Shown: positions 60,060 through 64,000 of the stretch, piece by piece
How positions within the stretch are numbered: the stretch's first letter is position 1
Layout of the letters: each line of letters starts with the position of its first letter
Source of the DNA: Luidia sarsii
Taxonomy: Eukaryota > Echinodermata > Asteroidea > Paxillosida > Luidiidae
Reading direction: 5' to 3'
Assembly (NCBI GenBank): GCA_949987565.1
Contig: OX465117.1
Coordinates: forward strand, 6,200,621 to 6,264,620
DNA length: 64,000 bases
The notes under the pieces: model-generated
Databases searched by the model: none
Told to the model about the DNA's origin: nothing
The model's input: only the letters and a program-made list of their open reading frames with translations
Translations under genes and position numbers: made by a program

Positions 60060-61214
60060 CATCATACTATGTTCGATTTCAGATTTTTCAAAGCTGATGC
60101 ATAGGTGTTCTCCAGGTCTGTTAGCAGGCTAAGTTTTAGCTTTTTCAAGTGAATAATGAATGAGATATTAACGAGCAAAGTGTATTTTTCTTTGCAGTTT
60201 CTCTCCGCATACTGACTGTTGTGTACTGCTGTATGCACTCACAAGCTGCCTACCTGACAGAGGTTGGTTCTCTTTGCTTGATCATCAAATCATCATAGTA
60301 TGTTCGATTTAAGATTTTTCAAAGCTGATGCATAGGTGTTCTCCAGGTCTGTTAGCAGGCTAAGTTTTAGCTTTTTCAAGTGAATAATGAATGAGATATT
60401 AACGAGCAAAGTGTATTTTTCTTTGCAGTTTCTCTCCGCCGACTGACTGTTGTGTACTGCTGTATGCACACACAAGCTGCCTAGCTGACAGAGGTTGGTT
60501 CTCTTTGCTTGATCATCAAATCATCATACTATGTTCGATTTATGATTTTTCAAAGCTGATGCATCGGTGTTCTCCAGGTCTGTTAGCAGGCTAAGTTTTA
60601 GCTTTGTCAAGTGAATAATGATTGAGATATTAACGAGTAAAGTGTATTTTTCTTTGCAGTTTCTCTCCGCGGACTGACTGTTGGGTACTGCTGTATGCAC
60701 ACACAAGCTGCCTACCTGACAGAGGTTGGTTCTCTTTGCTTGATCATCAAATCATCATACTATGTTCGATTTAAGATTTTTCAAAACTGATGCGTAGGTG
60801 TTCTCCAGGTCTGTTAGCAGGCTATGTTTTAGCTTTGTCAAGTGAATAATGAATGAGATATTAACGAGCAAAGTGTATTTTTCTTTGCAGTTTCTCTCCG
60901 CCGACTGACTGTTGTGTACTGCTGTATGCACACACAAGCTGCCTATCTGACAGAGGTTGGTTCTCTTTGCTTGATCATCAAATCATCATAGTATGTTCGA
61001 TTTAAGATTTTTCAAAGCTGATGCATAGGTGTTCTCCAGGTCTGTTAGCAGGCTAAGTTTTAGCTTTTTCAAGTGAATAATGAATGAGATATTAACGAGC
61101 AAAGTGTATTTTTCTTTGCAGTTTCTCTCCGCCGACTGACTGTTGTGTACTGCTGTATGCACACACAAGCTGCCTAGCTGACAGAGGTTGGTTCTCTTTG
61201 CTTGATCATCAAAT
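60060..61214. repeat. Region F HOR unit 6, five monomers
   Basis: The first monomer (M261, 60060-60290) is chimeric. It has TTTCAG and CATACTATG as in the GTTTGAGC type on the left, then CTTTTTC and GCACTCAC on the right, plus a private CCGCATACTG near 60206. It is followed by CTTTTTC, GCATCGG with CCGCGG, GCGTAGG with GGCTATG and a private CTATCTGAC near 60943, and CTTTTTC. The family order then stops. Confidence 0.8.
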
Positions 61215-63986
61215 CATCATACTATGTTCGATTTAAGATTTTTCAAAGCTGATGCATAGGTGTTCTCCAGGTTTGTTAGCAGGCTAAGTTTTAGCTTTGT
61301 CAAGTGAATAATGAATGAGATATTAACGAGCAAAGTGTATTTTTCTTTACAGTTGCTCTCCGCCGTCTGACTGTTGTGTACTGCTGTATGCACACACAAG
61401 CTGCATAGCTGACAGAGGTTGGTTCTCTTTGCTTGATCATCAAATCATCATACTATGTTCGATTTCAGATTTTTCAAAGCTGATGCATAGGTGTTCTCCA
61501 GGTCTGTTAGCAGGCTAAGTTTTAGCTTTGTCAAGTGAATAATGAATGAGATATAAACGAGCAAAGTGTATTTTTCTTTACAGTTGCTCTCCGCCGACTG
61601 ACTGTTGTGTACTGCTGTATGCACACACAAGCTGCCTAGCTGACAGAGGTTGGTTCTCTTTGCTTGATCATAAAATCATCATACTATGTTCGATTTCAGA
61701 TTTTTCAAATCTGATGCATAGGTGTTCTCCAGGTCTGTTAGCAGGCTAAGTTTTAGCTTTGTCAAGTGAATAATGAATGAGATATTAACGAGCAAAGTGT
61801 ATTTTTCTTTGCAGTTTCTTTCCGCCGACTGACTGTTGTGTACTGCTGTATGCACACACAAGCTGCCTACCTGACAGAGGTTGGTTCTCTTTGCTTGATC
61901 ATCAAATCATCATAGTATGTTCGATTTAAGATTTTTCAAAGCTGATGCATAGGTGTTCTCCAGGTCTGTTAGCAGGCTAAGTTTTAGCCTTGTCAAGTGA
62001 ATAATGAATGAGATATTAACGAGCAAAGTGTATTTTTCTTTACAGTTGCTCTCCGCCGTCTGACTGTTGTGTACTGCAGTATGCACACACAAGCTGCCTA
62101 GCTGACAGAGGTTGGTTATCTTTGCTTGATCATCAAATCATCATACTATGTTCGATTTCAGATTTTTCAAAGCTGATGCATAGGTGTTCTCCAGGTCTGT
62201 TAGCAGGCTAAGTTTGAGCTTTGTCGAGTGAATAATGAATGAGATATTAACGAGCAAAGTGTATTTTTCTTTGCAGTTTCTCTCCGCCGACTGACTGTTG
62301 TGTACTGCTGTATGCACACACAAGCTGCCTACCTGACAGAGGTTGGTTCTCTTTGCTTGATCATCAAATCATCATAGTATGTTCGATTTAAGATTTTTCA
62401 AAGCTGATGCATAGGTGTTCTCCAGGTCTGTTAGCAGGCTAAGTTTTAGCTTTTTCAAGTGAATAATGAATGAGATATTAACGAGCAAAGTGTATTTTTC
62501 TTTGCAGTTTCTCTCCGCCGACTGACTGTTGTGTACTGCTGTATGCACACACAAGCTGCCTAGCTGACAGAGGTTGGTTCTCTTTGCTTGATCATCAAAT
62601 CATCATACTATGTTCGATTTAAGATTTTTCAAAGCTGATGCATAGATGTTCTCCAGGTCTGTTAACAGGCTAAGTTTTAGCTTTGTCAAGTGAATAACGA
62701 ATGAGATAATAACGAGCAAAGTGTATTTTTCTTTACAGTTGCTCTCCGCCGTCTGACTGTTGTGTACTGCTGTATGCACACACAAGCTGCCTAGCTGACA
62801 GAGGTTGGTTCTCTTTGCTTGATCATCAAATCATCATACTATGTTCGATTTCAGATTTTTCAAAGCTGATGCATAGGTGTTCTCCAGGTCTGTTAGCAGG
62901 CTAAGTTTGAGCTTTGTCAAGTGAATAATGAATGAGATATTAACGAGCAAAGTGTATTTTTCTTTGCAGTTTCTCCCCGCCAACTGACTGTTGTTTACTG
63001 CTGTATGCACACACAAGCTGCCTAGCTGACAGAGGTTGGTTCTCTTTGCTTGATCATCAAATCATCATACTGTGTTCGATTTCAGATTGTTCAAAGCTGA
63101 TGCATAGGTGTTCTTCAGGTCTGTTAGCTGGCTAAGTTTTAGCTTTGTCAAGTGATTAATGAATGAGCTATTAACGAGCAAAGTGTATTTTTCTTTACAG
63201 TTGCTCTCCGCCGTCTGACTGTTGTGTACTGCTGTATGCACACACAAGCTGCCTAGCTGACAGAGGTTGGTTCTCTTTGCTTGATCATCAAATCATCATA
63301 CTATGTTCGATTTAAGATTTTTCAATACTGATGCATAGGTGTTCTCCAGGTCTGTTAGCAGGCTAAGTTTTAGCTTTGTCAAGTGAATAATGAATGAGAT
63401 ATTAACGAGCAAAGTATATTTTTCTTTGCAGGTGCTCGCCGCCGTCTAACTGTTGTGTAATGCTGTATGCACACACAAGCTGCCTAGCTGACAGAGGTTG
63501 GTTCTCTTTGCTTGATCATCAAATCATCATACTATGTTCGATTTAAGATTTTTCAAAGCTGATGCATAGGTGTTCTCCAGGTTTGTTAGCAGGCTAAGTT
63601 TTAGCTTTGTCAAGTGAATAATGAATGAGATATTAACGAGCAAAGTGTATTTTTCTTTACAGTTGCTCTCCGCCGTCTGACTGTTGTGTACTGCTGTATG
63701 CACACACAAGCTGCATAGCTGACAGAGGTTGGTTCTCTTTGCTTGATCATCAAATCATCATACTATGTTCGATTTCAGATTTTTCAAAGCTGATGCATAG
63801 GTGTTCTCCAGGTCTGTTAGCAGGCTAAGTTTTAGCTTTGTCAAGTGAATAATGAATGAGATATAAACGAGCAAAGTGTATTTTTCTTTACAGTTGCTCT
63901 CCGCCGACTGACTGTTGTGTACTGCTGTATGCACACACAAGCTGCCTAGCTGACAGAGGTTGGTTCTCTTTGCTTGATCATAAAAT
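61215..63986. repeat. Region G, 10-monomer period with many private changes (M266-M277)
   Basis: M266-M267 recur as M276-M277 at an offset of 2310 bp, sharing GCTGCATAGCTG (near 61401 and 63711) and ATATAAACG (near 61552 and 63862). Monomers between them carry many unshared changes: TTTTAGCCTTG, GTCGAGTG, CATAGATG with GTTAACAGG and AATAACG, CCGCCAACTG, GATTGTTC with GTTCTTCAGG and GAGCTATT, CAATACTG, and GTGTAATGC. This is a higher density of singletons than in regions A to D. Confidence 0.8.
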
Positions 63987-64000
63987 CATCATACTATGTT
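63987..64000. repeat. Partial monomer cut by the window end
   Basis: Fourteen bases, CATCATACTATGTT, begin the 278th monomer. The preceding monomer ends in the CATAAAATC-linked variant, so a TTTCAG monomer is expected next. The array continues beyond the window. Confidence 0.95.

Larger units (their letters stand above)
1..64000. repeat. 231-bp satellite DNA array, 277 complete monomers
   Basis: The sequence is a head-to-tail array of a 231-bp unit that fills the window edge to edge, so both array ends lie outside it. Each unit, counted from CATCATACT, holds in order a TTCGATTT segment, GATGCATAGG, a CTCCAGGT segment, GGCTAAGTTTTAGC, TATTAACGAGC, a T-rich run ending in CAG, a C/G-rich patch (CTCTCCGCCG), TGTATGCACACACAAGC, a TGACAGAGGTTGG segment and TTGATCATCAAATCATC. 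Monomers differ at a small set of recurrent diagnostic positions. No unrelated DNA interrupts the array. Large homogenised arrays like this are typical of centromeric, pericentromeric or subtelomeric heterochromatin in eukaryotes. That placement is inference, because no flank or chromosome context is visible. Confidence 0.98.

Noticed and set aside
1..64000. CRISPR array
   Set aside because: The unit is a continuous 231-bp repeat with no short repeat and unique spacer alternation, and no cas genes are present.
1..64000. Transposon or LTR-derived insertion
   Set aside because: No terminal repeats, target-site duplications, reverse transcriptase, integrase or transposase frame appear, and the 231-bp phase is never interrupted.
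1..64000. tRNA, 5S rRNA or other RNA gene hidden in the monomer
   Set aside because: I found no cloverleaf, A/B box or recognisable 5S sequence, and the 231-bp unit does not resemble a 5S repeat that I know. A covariance-model search would settle it.

Overview
The whole window is one uninterrupted block of eukaryotic-type satellite DNA: 277 complete head-to-tail copies of a 231-bp monomer plus a 14-bp stub at the right end, all in one orientation. I see no single-copy DNA, transposon, RNA gene, CRISPR array or credible protein gene. Monomers are called M1 to M277. M1 starts at base 1 and M(k) starts at 231(k-1)+1. From M230 onward the phase is one base earlier, because M229 carries the only net indel I can find (about 52756). 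A monomer counted by hand (1-231) is about 40% GC. A satellite this long and regular suggests a centromeric, pericentromeric or subtelomeric array of a eukaryote in a long-read assembly. I do not recognise the monomer and cannot name the species.

Monomers differ at a limited set of diagnostic positions, and ordered strings of variants recur as higher-order repeats (HORs). Layout: (A) 1-12705, an 11-monomer HOR (2541 bp) with 10-, 11- and 12-monomer versions. (B) 12706-18942, a shuffled zone with a 6-monomer duplication. (C) 18943-41811, a block of about 6 kb present three times (about 18.9-24.7, 24.9-31.6 and 35.3-41.8 kb). A mixed segment at 31648-35343 lies between copies 2 and 3 and is related to 16402-18480. 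(D) 41350-46893, a tandem 12-monomer duplication (2 x 2772 bp). (E) 46894-48048, a short return to C-type monomers. (F) 48049-61214, a different HOR family with a full form of about 10 monomers, expanded and contracted to 6-10, and a 16-monomer superunit on top. (G) 61215-63986, a 10-monomer period with more private mutations, perhaps nearer an array edge.

No genes work together here. The informative content is the record of array evolution: chimeric monomers that mark exact unequal-crossover joints, nested duplications from one monomer (231 bp) to about 6 kb, and almost complete fixation of monomer length. Each monomer also carries a recurring set of short signals: a 3' splice-site-like module (TATTAAC, then a pyrimidine run, then CAG), a short hairpin, and an 11-bp near-palindrome. 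A 60-codon reverse-strand frame is open in about 240 monomers, but it starts with TTG, contains no ATG, and is best read as a by-product of homogenisation.
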